Below are positions 1 to 6,891 of a stretch of DNA of 13,711 nt, piece after piece (positions within the stretch are counted from its first letter, which is position 1; each line of letters starts with the position of its first letter). A model generated the notes under the pieces. It saw only the letters and a program-made list of their open reading frames with translations. It was not told where the DNA came from and did not search any database. The stretch is from Candidatus Sumerlaeota bacterium (GTDB lineage: Bacteria; Sumerlaeota; Sumerlaeia; MWCT01): positions 1-13,711 of the forward strand of contig JAPLSR010000294.1 in assembly GCA_026398545.1 (NCBI GenBank). The letters run 5' to 3'. Both the position numbers and the translations under genes were made by a program.

Positions 1-6
1 GGAAAA

Positions 7-29
7 ATTGTAAAAAAAGTCTTTACAAT
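7..29. repeat. 8-bp inverted repeat, possible operator
   Basis: ATTGTAAA (7-14) and TTTACAAT (22-29) form a perfect inverted repeat around a 7-base spacer in AT-rich DNA. No T-run follows, so it does not look like a terminator. It lies about 160 bases before the diguanylate cyclase gene and could be an operator for that gene or belong to a gene beyond the window edge. Bases 30-190 are AT-rich and hold no other gene. Confidence 0.35.
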
Positions 30-190
30 CTGGCGAAGTGTTATTTAAATCTCGTTCTAAATTAACATATTGATGGATACGGAAATACCTGTTACCATTA
101 TCCAGATATGTCATATATGAGTATATATGATGAGGGCGCATTGGAGACGCCTCAATCATAAATCTTGAATTCACTCAACAGGTTTGAGTT

Positions 191-1099
191 ATGGCAATCA
201 GATTACCATCTAAACTTTATTCCCTCAAATACCGGTTATTGATTGTCACCATTTGCAATATTATTACCGCCTTGTGCCTCACCCTTCTGACAGTTAATAT
301 TCTTGATAAGAAACTGGGGTGGAACCTGACAATTCTTTTTCCGGAGTTAATATTATTTCTTTTTATTTATATTATCCTGAGCATCATTACGACGCGAGTC
401 ATTCTACATCCAATTGATAGGCTGACGAGGGAAGTGCATCAATTGATAGACAAGGGGATGCTCCATGAAATTGACCTTTCGCGTTATCCCGAGCTGGCAA
501 ACCTGTTAGCCTACACGTTTGAATTGATAGAGTCCGTCAAAAAGGAACGTTCTCTGGCTTTGCTCATCAAGGGTGCGTCAGATTTGCGAATCAAAATGGT
601 TCGCAAAGATGCCCTCACCGGACTTTATGATCGTGAATATCTGGATCAATATCTCCCATTTGAACTCTCACGTTCCCACATCATGAACCAACCCGTGTCC
701 GTCATGATGCTGGACGTGGATGAGTTCAAATTTTATAATGATAAAAATGGTCATCCCGAGGGGGACCAAGTTCTTTCAGGTCTGGCGGACTTACTGCGGC
801 GCGTCACACGCAATTATGATGTTTGCGTTCGTTACGGTGGGGAGGAATTTCTTGTTATTATGCCCCGCACACCACAATATCAGGCGCTGGAAGCTGCGGA
901 GCGTGTGCGAAAGGCTTTTGAAAATGAGCCCTTTGAACACAAGGAGCTTCAACCGACAGGAAATTTGACAATCTCAATTGGCGTTGCCTCCTTTCCCAAT
1001 GATGCCAATGATGACAAAGATCTGATTAAGCGTGCTGATGAAGCCCTCTATAGCGCCAAACGGTCGGGTAAGAATAAGGTTTGCACCACCAGCCCATAA
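191..1099 (+). CDS. Membrane-anchored diguanylate cyclase (GGDEF domain)
   Basis: This 302-residue protein should make cyclic di-GMP from two GTP at the inner membrane. Two hydrophobic segments (about residues 14-36 and 48-70) anchor it. A short charged linker with a HAMP-like start (HPIDRLTREV, 73-82) and a helical stretch to about 130 lead into a C-terminal GGDEF domain (about 135-298). The domain begins KDALTGLYDREYL, has the DVDEFK strand at 175-180, and carries the active-site signature GGEEF at 216-220. An RNYD at 207-210, exactly five residues before GGEEF, matches the RxxD inhibitory I-site, so product feedback inhibition is likely. The short loop between the membrane segments (about 37-47) leaves no room for a large periplasmic sensor domain, so the input signal is unknown. 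The ribosome site (AGG at 180-182) is weak, but no better start is visible. The gene stands alone and ends at a terminator. The family assignment is secure. Confidence 0.93.
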   Translation: MAIRLPSKLYSLKYRLLIVTICNIITALCLTLLTVNILDKKLGWNLTILFPELILFLFIYIILSIITTRVILHPIDRLTREVHQLIDKGMLHEIDLSRYPELANLLAYTFELIESVKKERSLALLIKGASDLRIKMVRKDALTGLYDREYLDQYLPFELSRSHIMNQPVSVMMLDVDEFKFYNDKNGHPEGDQVLSGLADLLRRVTRNYDVCVRYGGEEFLVIMPRTPQYQALEAAERVRKAFENEPFEHKELQPTGNLTISIGVASFPNDANDDKDLIKRADEALYSAKRSGKNKVCTTSP

Positions 1100-1120
1100 T
1101 CCAAACATAAAATGAGCGCC

Positions 1121-1156
1121 ACCGCCTTATCAGGCATTTACGCCTGAGCGGTTTTT
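1121..1156 (+). terminator. Intrinsic terminator after the GGDEF gene
   Basis: The stem is ACCGC (1121-1125) with GCGGT (1148-1152) and TCAGGC (1130-1135) with GCCTGA (1142-1147), with a CTTA bulge and a six-base loop. A run of five T (1152-1156) follows. It lies 22 bases after the GGDEF stop. On the minus strand the same hairpin has a weaker T tract, so it may partly serve the converging oxidoreductase gene too. Confidence 0.75.
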
Positions 1157-1170
1157 CATTCCGTGTGTTG

Positions 1171-2163
1171 TTAAAACTCAAACGGTTTGTTTGTCCGTGC
1201 AGATTCAATGAGACCGATGGCAAGCCGGGCAGACTCAAATGCCTCATTCACGTCCGTCATTGGTTTTTTGCCACTGTTTATACAGTCAATAAAATGCCTT
1301 TGCTCCACCAGGTAGGGACTTTCAAGAGATGGGGATTCAGGACTGATAGTTCCAGCCTTTTTCCCCTGAATTTCCTTTTTGACGGAAAAGGTGAGTGTGC
1401 TGGCATCACGCATGTCAAATTCGATAATGCCGTCCTTGCCGCTAATCTCAAACGCCGTCCAGAATGAGCCCGGCGCCTCAGTCCAGCTCCCCTCCACATG
1501 GGCAAGGACCCCGTTTTTGAACTTCAGGATGGCGAGAGCGTAGTCAGTGGCATCGCCTCTGGTTGCCAGTGTCTGGGCAAAACCCCTCTTGACTGCGCCA
1601 AACGTCCAGAGGAGCCAGTCAAGGTCATGTATCGATAAGTCAAGGAGCACACCGCCACTTTTTTTGGCATCCAGATACCAGTTTTCCTGCCGGTCATAGC
1701 TGGCGGGCAGACCAGAGCACCGCGAGATGCGGACAATACCGGGCTCCCCGATTTCTCCGGCGTGTAACATCTCTCTGGCGAAGGCATATTCCCAGAAAAA
1801 TCTCAGCACGTGACCCGCCATGAAGACTTTTTTATATCCCCTGAATGCCTCAAGAATTTTCCTTGCCTCCTCCATAGTGCGGGCAATGGGTTTTTCGCAG
1901 AGAATGTGTTTCCCCGCGGCCATATATTGTTTCAGAAATTCAAGGCGATACGGTGTGGGGAGGGCATGAATGACAATTTCCGTTTTGGGGTCGCCTGTGA
2001 TTTTTGTAATATCCGGTGTCCATGTTGCGTTGTATTTTTGCGCCAGTTTTTCCCCGCGCTCTTTGTCCTTATCCATGACCCAATTGAGCGGGATATCGCT
2101 GTGTGAAAGATTTTCGGCGTGAATGGTACCCATAAATCCCGCACCAATAATCGCTGCTTTCAT
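1171..2163 (-). CDS. Gfo/Idh/MocA-family NAD(P)-dependent oxidoreductase
   Basis: A 330-residue cytoplasmic dehydrogenase. The N-terminal Rossmann fold begins KAAIIGAGFMGTIHAENL with the dinucleotide loop GAGFMG at residues 7-12. The family motif CEKPIA at 89-94 includes the usual catalytic lysine (K91). The C-terminal substrate domain shows LDLSIHDLDWL (about 174-184), matching the D-x3-H-D pattern with likely catalytic H179. Length is typical. Members oxidise or reduce sugars, inositols or amino sugars, or act in biliverdin or dehydration chemistry, and the substrate cannot be read from the sequence. The start has a good ribosome site (AAAGGAG on the minus strand, seven bases away). It lies 104 bases downstream of the lipoprotein gene and may be transcribed with hisF, although an intergenic repeat separates them. 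Confidence 0.9.
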   Translation of the reverse strand: MKAAIIGAGFMGTIHAENLSHSDIPLNWVMDKDKERGEKLAQKYNATWTPDITKITGDPKTEIVIHALPTPYRLEFLKQYMAAGKHILCEKPIARTMEEARKILEAFRGYKKVFMAGHVLRFFWEYAFAREMLHAGEIGEPGIVRISRCSGLPASYDRQENWYLDAKKSGGVLLDLSIHDLDWLLWTFGAVKRGFAQTLATRGDATDYALAILKFKNGVLAHVEGSWTEAPGSFWTAFEISGKDGIIEFDMRDASTLTFSVKKEIQGKKAGTISPESPSLESPYLVEQRHFIDCINSGKKPMTDVNEAFESARLAIGLIESARTNKPFEF

Positions 2164-2223
2164 AAAGACGCTCCTTTAATTTAAAATGTTCTTCCTTTAT
2201 ATAATGAGAATGCGGATTTCATC

Positions 2224-2250
2224 CACGAATCTTCACGAATTTCCACGAAT
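2224..2250. repeat. CACGAAT tandem intergenic repeat, 10-base period
   Basis: CACGAAT occurs three times, at 2224-2230, 2234-2240 and 2244-2250, exactly 10 bases apart, between the lipoprotein and oxidoreductase genes. The units are too short and too close for CRISPR. From memory, similar CCACGAAT clusters are scattered between genes in many uncultured bacteria; this was not checked. The function is unknown. Confidence 0.8.
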
Positions 2251-2267
2251 TAGTTATAAGGCTATTT

Positions 2268-3131
2268 TTATCGTCTTCCCGAAGGTTGAGGCGCGCCGCC
2301 GCGTCTTGGTCCTTCCCTTCCACCAGGACGAGGCGCACGTTTCTCCTTTGTGGACGTTGTTGTCGCATCGGGTATTTCGAGATTGGGAATATTGAATTTA
2401 CCGGAGAGATAAAAGATTACGTCCTGTCCGCTTCCATTTAAGAGACTAACCCGAGTCATCTCTTGCGGGATGACTCCTATGAGGCGGACTGTGTCCGATG
2501 ACCAGTGTTCATGTGCGAAGGCATCCTCAACCTGCCGGTCAATTGCTTCCTCATCAGCCTTTTCCTTCGGTGTCATCCATCGATTCTTAAACAGGACAAG
2601 CCCTTTGCTTCTTTGTTCCGCGGCGAAGGCAGCCTCTTTCGCCTCAGGCGTCATCCACTGTCCATTATAAAGAATGAGTCCGCGCTCTTTCTGCTCTGCG
2701 GCAAATTTTTCCGCCGGTGTCATCCATTGTCCCTTGTATTGAACCAGCCCCGCCTCAAGCGGATTAACCCATTTTTCACCAATGCGAACCAACCCCTTTT
2801 CCCTGTATTCCTTCTCCAACAATGCAGTTGTCTTTTCCAGTTTGAAGGAGAGAGATTCCCTGTGGAAGGGATAGGTTTCTGCAAGCAAGGGGCGCGAGGC
2901 ATAATAGCCCTCCTTTTCAATGCGGAAGAAAAGGGCGGAGCGCGAGGCGCGCCGGAAGGTGGCTGGCGTTCTGGCGGGATGTGCCTTTTCACCGAGAATC
3001 TTCCAGGGTCCCATAGCGCTCTCGGAATAATAAACAATCGCTCCGGGCGGGTCGCTTTTAATCCTGACAGATGCGCACCCCGTCAGAATAAGGAAAAGAA
3101 TGAATGTCATGGATAAATGTGCGAATTTCAT
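2268..3131 (-). CDS. Lipoprotein with PEGA-like domain and W-M-T-P repeats
   Basis: A 287-residue predicted lipoprotein. The signal peptide ends in lipobox LTGC with the lipidated cysteine at 19. Residues 21-100 (VRIKSDPPGAIVYY and onward) resemble a PEGA-type surface beta-domain. Four degenerate repeats follow, starting with GLV or GLI at about 113, 128, 151 and 177. Their core is W(M/V)(T/N)P with E and K after it (KWVNP, QWMTP, QWMTP, RWMTP), separated by charged A/E/K/Q helices. The C-terminus (265-287) is a basic P/G/R-rich tail. The start overlaps the hisF stop as ATGA, so translation is probably coupled to hisF although no metabolic link is obvious. The role is unknown; envelope scaffold or peptidoglycan contact is speculation. 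The lipoprotein call is firm and the PEGA call is moderate. Confidence 0.75.
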   Translation of the reverse strand: MKFAHLSMTFILFLILTGCASVRIKSDPPGAIVYYSESAMGPWKILGEKAHPARTPATFRRASRSALFFRIEKEGYYASRPLLAETYPFHRESLSFKLEKTTALLEKEYREKGLVRIGEKWVNPLEAGLVQYKGQWMTPAEKFAAEQKERGLILYNGQWMTPEAKEAAFAAEQRSKGLVLFKNRWMTPKEKADEEAIDRQVEDAFAHEHWSSDTVRLIGVIPQEMTRVSLLNGSGQDVIFYLSGKFNIPNLEIPDATTTSTKEKRAPRPGGREGPRRGGAPQPSGRR

Positions 3132-3931
3132 GATTTTAACTCTGGATTCCTCCTTTCCAAACGCATTGGAATACCCCGTTCCAGCAGATAGCGCTTAGCC
3201 TCCTCAATGCTGTATGTGCCAAAATGGAAGATGGATGCCGCAAGCACCGCATCCGCCTTTCCCTCAGTGAATGCCTCGTAAAGATGCTCAAGATTACCCG
3301 CGCCGCCGGAGGCAATCACGGGAATGCCCACGGTCTCAGAAACGCCCCGGGTGAGTTCAAGGTCATACCCATTCTGTGTGCCGTCGCAATCCATGCTTGT
3401 AAGGAGGATTTCCCCAGCACCCAACGTCTCCACCTCCTGAGCCCACAAGATGGCATCATGTCCGGTTGGAATGCGTCCTCCATGAGTAAAGACTTCCCAG
3501 GCGGGGGGCGCGTTTGGGTCGTCTATTTTTTTCCGCCTTGCGTCAATGGCGACAACGATGCACTGGCTCCCGAATCGCTCCGCCCCTTCGCGGATAAACT
3601 CAGGACGATTTATCACCGCCGTGTTGAGTGAAACCTTGTCCGCCCCTGCCCTCAGCATCTTCTTGATATCCTCCACATGGCGGAGTCCGCCCCCGACAGT
3701 GACAGGCATGAAGACCTCGGCGGCGGTGCGTTGAACCACATCCACCATAATGTTGCGCATTTCATGCGAGGCAGTAATGTCTAAAAAAACCAGTTCGTCA
3801 GCGCCTGCACGGTCATAAGCGATGGCACAGGCGACAGGGTCGCCTGCATCAACCAGATTGACAAAGTTAATACCCTTAACCACACGCCCCTCTTTGACGT
3901 CGAGGCAAGGTATAATGCGTTTGGCAAGCAT
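3128..3931 (-). CDS. hisF: Imidazole glycerol phosphate synthase, cyclase subunit HisF
   Basis: This 267-residue TIM barrel uses ammonia channelled from HisH to convert PRFAR into imidazole glycerol phosphate and AICAR, linking histidine and purine synthesis. It starts MLAKRIIPCLDVKEGRVVKG. The two catalytic aspartates sit at the canonical positions D11 and D130 (VVAIDARRK). Phosphate-binding glycine loops VTVGGGLR (about 77-84) and ASGGAGN are present. Length is close to the family norm of about 250-260. No hisH or other his gene is nearby, so hisF is split from any his operon or is part of a dispersed set. The next gene overlaps its stop codon. The ribosome site is a modest AGGA about 11 bases before the start. 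Confidence 0.97.
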   Translation of the reverse strand: MLAKRIIPCLDVKEGRVVKGINFVNLVDAGDPVACAIAYDRAGADELVFLDITASHEMRNIMVDVVQRTAAEVFMPVTVGGGLRHVEDIKKMLRAGADKVSLNTAVINRPEFIREGAERFGSQCIVVAIDARRKKIDDPNAPPAWEVFTHGGRIPTGHDAILWAQEVETLGAGEILLTSMDCDGTQNGYDLELTRGVSETVGIPVIASGGAGNLEHLYEAFTEGKADAVLAASIFHFGTYSIEEAKRYLLERGIPMRLERRNPELKS

Positions 3932-3987
3932 AATATAAGGAATCCTGCCGGAGAAAAATAAAAAACTTCATGAAAAATGCAAAAAAG

Positions 3988-4016
3988 TCCATACCCATCT
4001 TCAGCGATGTCGTCAA
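3988..4016 (-). promoter_or_regulatory. Candidate sigma-70 promoter for hisF cluster
   Basis: On the minus strand TTGACG (4016-4011) is followed after 17 bases by TATGGA (3993-3988). The -35 box is good and the -10 box is weak. It lies about 57 bases before the hisF start, leaving a short leader. Predicted by eye only. Confidence 0.3.
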
Positions 4017-4047
4017 CAAAATGTGAAAGGAACAATTGAATTAACCC

Positions 4048-4077
4048 TTGACTTATTCCCATAATTACCAATATTAT
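4048..4077 (+). promoter_or_regulatory. Candidate sigma-70 promoter, rightward
   Basis: TTGACT (4048-4053), an 18-base spacer and TATTAT (4072-4077) match the consensus at five of six bases in each box. Transcription would start near 4085, about 175 bases before the propeller-like gene, implying a long leader or a separate small transcript. Confidence 0.45.
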
Positions 4078-4235
4078 TAGATGAAATATAAGTGGTGTTG
4101 TTTATCATGTATAATTCTCGAAACAGTATAAAATCATTTCTAAAGCGCTCAAACAATGTAATGATGACAACTGAAACTTGAACAAATCTGGGAGATTGAA
4201 CCTGTTTGATTATGCAATTTTATATATTTTTATAG

Positions 4236-4246
4236 GGGTCTGACCC
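4236..4246. repeat. GGGTC-T-GACCC palindrome before a start codon
   Basis: A perfect 5-bp inverted repeat around one T, ending 12 bases before the next start codon and occupying the place where a ribosome site would sit. Similar GGGTC/GACCC palindromes are remembered from ends of REP-type (Y1 transposase) elements, but no transposase is present, so the origin is uncertain. Confidence 0.45.
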
Positions 4247-4258
4247 TCTAGTGTCTAA

Positions 4259-5410
4259 ATGAGATATTATAAATATATAATATTAATTATTATTTCTTTT
4301 CCACATCTATCCTATTCATCAGATTATCTCTTGTTTTTGTCATTTTATGAGAAATCCACTGCTTGGGCATGTGATATGAACTCAACAGGTGTAATAACTT
4401 TCCGTCAGGAATATACGGTGGGATTAGATTCAGATTTTATGCTATCATCCTCGAATGGAAGAATGGTTGTTATTTCAACTATCTGGGTGGTGCCTCATAG
4501 AATTTCTTGCTTTTTTATTAATAGAGACAATTCAATAGATATGCCTATTTACAATGAGGAATTTCCCAAAGAATATAGTTTAACATCACCAATATTTAAT
4601 AAGAAATTACCATTGTTATACGTGGGTATAGATCCAATATGTGCTCGATATACGATTGATTATAATCAAAAGCGCATCGCTATCACCACCGATACAATTA
4701 AATTGGATATACCTGCCCAGGACATTGATTACTCCTCCTGGGCGAATTGCCTGGTGTTTTCGTATGCCTACGTAGGCCCTGCGGGTTCTGCCAAAGGAGT
4801 AAAAACCATTAAGGTTTCATCGGATGGGCATTTTACGACCGATACCCACTGGCTTGATATTCACGGGGGAGTCAATACGGATCTAAGCGTCTCCCCAGAT
4901 GGACGTTGGGCGGTTGTCATCGGAGGCGGAGATCCCGAGATGTCCATTGTTGGCATCAATGATGATGGGTCTATGAAACTTCTTCAACAGATCGATTTCA
5001 AGGATGAAACTCGTATATTTAATCCTTACGAGATTCATTTTACTCCGAATGGGCGATTTCTTATATTATATTGTGACGATAGCACCGATCATTATTATAT
5101 TGTTTCTCTTTCCATCAACCAGGAAACGGGATGGGCAACGATTGTGGACATGATTAACTATAAAAAGGCGCCACTTCTTAGCGGGGGAGAAAATGCGGCC
5201 ATCACACCGGATGGGAAATTTGTTGTTTTTGCCAACAGCGCCACGAGTGAAAAAATAGACCTTGATGTCTTCCACATTGAGGAAGATGGAAAATTAACAT
5301 GGCTGCCTGATAAAAAGATAACGATCCTAAATGCTTATATATCTGATATGACTTTTGTTCCGCCCTGGCGGGAGACGCTGGCCCCACCGCATGGCTGGCT
5401 GGCACATTAG
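4259..5410 (+). CDS. Secreted beta-propeller-like protein, function unknown
   Basis: A 383-residue protein whose N-terminus (MRYYKYIILIIISFPHLSYS) is a plausible signal peptide cut near residue 20. Blade-like motifs recur in the second half: DLSVSPDGRWAVVIGG (about 208-223), IHFTPNGRFLILY (about 259-271) and AAITPDGKFVVFANS (about 313-327). These match the S/T-PDG-R/K pattern of WD40-like, lactonase-type or TolB-like propellers, but no family signature or catalytic residue is recognisable. Upstream blades are more diverged. The first 430 bases or so are much richer in A+T than the rest of the gene. No good ribosome site precedes the ATG; a small palindrome sits there instead. The gene stands alone between its own candidate promoter and a hairpin. 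It could bind an envelope ligand or be a remnant of a larger propeller enzyme. Confidence 0.7.
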   Translation: MRYYKYIILIIISFPHLSYSSDYLLFLSFYEKSTAWACDMNSTGVITFRQEYTVGLDSDFMLSSSNGRMVVISTIWVVPHRISCFFINRDNSIDMPIYNEEFPKEYSLTSPIFNKKLPLLYVGIDPICARYTIDYNQKRIAITTDTIKLDIPAQDIDYSSWANCLVFSYAYVGPAGSAKGVKTIKVSSDGHFTTDTHWLDIHGGVNTDLSVSPDGRWAVVIGGGDPEMSIVGINDDGSMKLLQQIDFKDETRIFNPYEIHFTPNGRFLILYCDDSTDHYYIVSLSINQETGWATIVDMINYKKAPLLSGGENAAITPDGKFVVFANSATSEKIDLDVFHIEEDGKLTWLPDKKITILNAYISDMTFVPPWRETLAPPHGWLAH

Positions 5411-5447
5411 ACTTTATAAACAGTTGCGTTAATACAGATATTAATGC

Positions 5448-5508
5448 AAGACGGAGGCAAACCCCTCATGGAATATGTATCATTGAGGTAACCCGCCTTC
5501 TATTTTAT
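5448..5508 (+). terminator. Candidate two-part hairpin terminator
   Basis: The outer stem AAGACGG (5448-5454) pairs with CCGCCTT (5493-5499) with one mismatch. The inner stem is CCTCA (5464-5468) with TGAGG (5484-5488). A T-rich tail, CTATTTTAT, follows. It lies 38 bases after the propeller-like gene. The large loops make it weaker than a classical terminator. Confidence 0.4.
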
Positions 5509-5577
5509 GATTCCTGACAATATGTGGAATCCGCTTGACGAGAATCGCCAAACTCCAGCAGAAAAATTGAGAAAAGT

Positions 5578-5607
5578 TTGACGGTGTATGGCAACTTTCA
5601 GTATTTA
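5578..5607 (+). promoter_or_regulatory. Weak candidate promoter for the aldolase gene
   Basis: TTGACG (5578-5583) is followed after 18 bases by TATTTA (5602-5607). The -10 box is poor, and the leader to the ATG at 5624 would be only about 10 bases, with no clear ribosome site. Low certainty. Confidence 0.2.
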
Positions 5608-5623
5608 ATCGGGATGAATTGCG

Positions 5624-6649
5624 ATGGCGCTTGTGAGTTTGAAGGATGTCCTTGCAGATGCGCGCGCCGGTAGATATGCCGTCGGTTCGTTTAATGTGGT
5701 TGACCTCGTTTCTCTGGAGGCGATTCTTGAGACGGCTGAGTCGCTCCTTTCGCCTGTGATTCTCTCCATCGCCGAGGTGCATTTCAAATACGTGAATCTT
5801 GAAAATATCACTCCCACGATAAGGGAGGTGGCAAGACGCGCAAACATCCCCGCCGTTTTGCATCTTGACCATGGGGAGTCCTTTGAGGCTGTGATGCGCG
5901 CCCTTCGCGCCGGCTTCACATCCATCATGTATGACGGTTCCAAACTCACCTTTGGGGAGAATGTCCGCCGCACCTCTGAGGTGGTGAAGATGTGTCATGC
6001 CGTGGGGGTGACGGTTGAGGGTGAGCTGGGGCATATTGGAGGGGCGGAAGGGGGGAGCGGGGGCGCTGTGGCTCCGCCGGAGGAGTTTTACACAAAGGTG
6101 GAAGAGGCGGTGGAGTTTGTTGAGCGCACGGGGGTGGATGCCCTTGCTGTGGCGATTGGCACGGCGCACGGGCTTTACAAGGGCAAACCGAAACTCGATT
6201 TTGAAAGGCTCGCCGCGCTTAATAGCGCCCTTGGAATTCCGCTCGTCCTTCATGGCGGGACAGGTCTTTCCGTGGAGGATTTCAGCCGGTGCATTGATAA
6301 CGGTGTTGCCAAGATTAACTTCTACACGGGTATGAGCGTTGCCGCAACAGAACACATCAAGGAAAAACTGAAGAAAAGTCCGGAGTGTTATGATTATCCC
6401 GGTCTCCTTCTGGAGGCAAAGGAGGGCATCAGGGAAACTGTGGCGGAACAGATAGAAATTTTCCGCAGTAAGGAGAGGTGCACGCCGGAGAGCGCGCTAT
6501 GCCGAGTTTGTTCAGGCTGTGGGCGCAGGAGCGGGGATGTCCGGACTCCCACTGCCGGCGCTTCCCCCACAACCGACATGGGAAAAGAGGCACTTGTTCA
6601 GCAGATTGTTGATGCCGCCATTGACGTTTTGAAACGGATGAAGATATGA
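5624..6649 (+). CDS. Class II fructose-bisphosphate-type aldolase with extra C-terminal tail
   Basis: A zinc-dependent TIM-barrel aldolase of 341 residues, likely cleaving or forming a ketose bisphosphate (fructose or tagatose 1,6-bisphosphate) from dihydroxyacetone phosphate and an aldehyde. It starts MALVSLKDVLADARAGRYAV as in the family. Catalytic D82 and zinc ligand H83 lie in HLDHGESFEA. EGELGHIGG (132-140), AHG (181-183, zinc ligand H182) and LHGGTG (209-214, zinc ligand H210) complete the site. The segment KINFYTGMS (about 230-238) differs from the common KIN-x-x-T-D form, so the exact substrate is uncertain. The usual fold ends near residue 282. A tail of about 60 residues follows: cysteines 286, 293, 296 and 299 (CRVCSGCG), a T/P/A/G/S linker (about 303-318) and a terminal amphipathic helix (about 320-341). 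This layout resembles a bacterial microcompartment encapsulation peptide, but no shell gene is in view. Confidence 0.88.
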   Translation: MALVSLKDVLADARAGRYAVGSFNVVDLVSLEAILETAESLLSPVILSIAEVHFKYVNLENITPTIREVARRANIPAVLHLDHGESFEAVMRALRAGFTSIMYDGSKLTFGENVRRTSEVVKMCHAVGVTVEGELGHIGGAEGGSGGAVAPPEEFYTKVEEAVEFVERTGVDALAVAIGTAHGLYKGKPKLDFERLAALNSALGIPLVLHGGTGLSVEDFSRCIDNGVAKINFYTGMSVAATEHIKEKLKKSPECYDYPGLLLEAKEGIRETVAEQIEIFRSKERCTPESALCRVCSGCGRRSGDVRTPTAGASPTTDMGKEALVQQIVDAAIDVLKRMKI

Positions 6650-6668
6650 TTGTGAAAGATAATTATTC

Positions 6669-6730
6669 ACCACAGAGCCACTGAGGACACAGAGTTTTAA
6701 AATTCTCCGTGTTCTCTGTGTCTTTGTGCT
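6669..6730. repeat. CACAGAG-type imperfect inverted repeat
   Basis: The left arm carries CACAGAG at 6671 and 6688 with CACTGAG at 6679 between them, a period of 8-9 bases. It runs into TTTTAAAATT at the centre, and the right arm is its imperfect reverse complement (CTCCGTG, CTCTGTG, CTTTGTG). The whole can fold into a hairpin of about 60 bases just after the aldolase stop. Related CACAGAG clusters are remembered from intergenic DNA of many uncultured bacteria. It could terminate aldolase transcription, but no T-run follows closely. Confidence 0.75.
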
Positions 6731-6761
6731 AAAATTTGAATTTTTTATCGGAATGTTAATA

Positions 6762-6824
6762 TGCACTTGTGCAATAAGCGATTGATATTTTTCCATTGCA
6801 CAGATGGTTTGGAGCAATTATGTT
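6762..6824 (+). promoter_or_regulatory. Candidate promoter and TGCAC operator before bS22 gene
   Basis: TTGCAC (6796-6801), a 17-base spacer and TATGTT (6819-6824) form a moderate sigma-70 promoter about 70 bases before the bS22 gene. Three TGCAC half-sites surround it: a close palindrome TGCACTTGTGCA (6762-6773) and TGCAC at 6797-6801 inside the -35 box. GTGCAAT (6769-6775) and ATTGCAC (6795-6801) are perfect inverted copies. The arrangement suggests a repressor site but is unproven. Confidence 0.35.
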
Positions 6825-6891
6825 TTTATTTTATTTTTACAATAATCTCGGAATAGACATTTGAAATGATAAGAAAGGAGACAGGAAACTA

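Larger units (their letters stand above)
3932..4258. other. AT-rich divergent intergenic region
   Basis: These 327 bases separate hisF (leftward) from the propeller-like gene (rightward). No convincing coding region is visible. They hold one candidate promoter for each direction and an 11-base palindrome beside the right-hand gene, each listed separately. No tRNA or known riboswitch consensus was recognised. Confidence 0.6.

Noticed and set aside
2224..2250. CRISPR array from CACGAAT repeats
   Set aside because: Units are 7 bases with 3-base gaps, only three copies, and there are no spacers or cas genes.
2505..3116. Plus-strand frame of 203 codons opposite the lipoprotein gene
   Set aside because: It is a shadow of the lipoprotein, which has a lipobox, repeats and coupling to hisF.
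4236..4246. Mobile-element end marked by the GGGTC/GACCC palindrome
   Set aside because: No transposase or second end is present in the window, so only the palindrome itself is listed.
5480..6355. Long minus-strand open frame (291 codons) opposite the aldolase
   Set aside because: It is a codon shadow of a well-supported enzyme; its product has no recognisable motif and a low-complexity composition.
6482..6590. Frameshift producing the odd aldolase tail
   Set aside because: An alternative frame here reads smoothly (ARYAEFVQAV), so I considered a double shift. The current frame leads directly into a well-formed amphipathic helix and a natural stop, so I keep it, though a sequencing error cannot be excluded.
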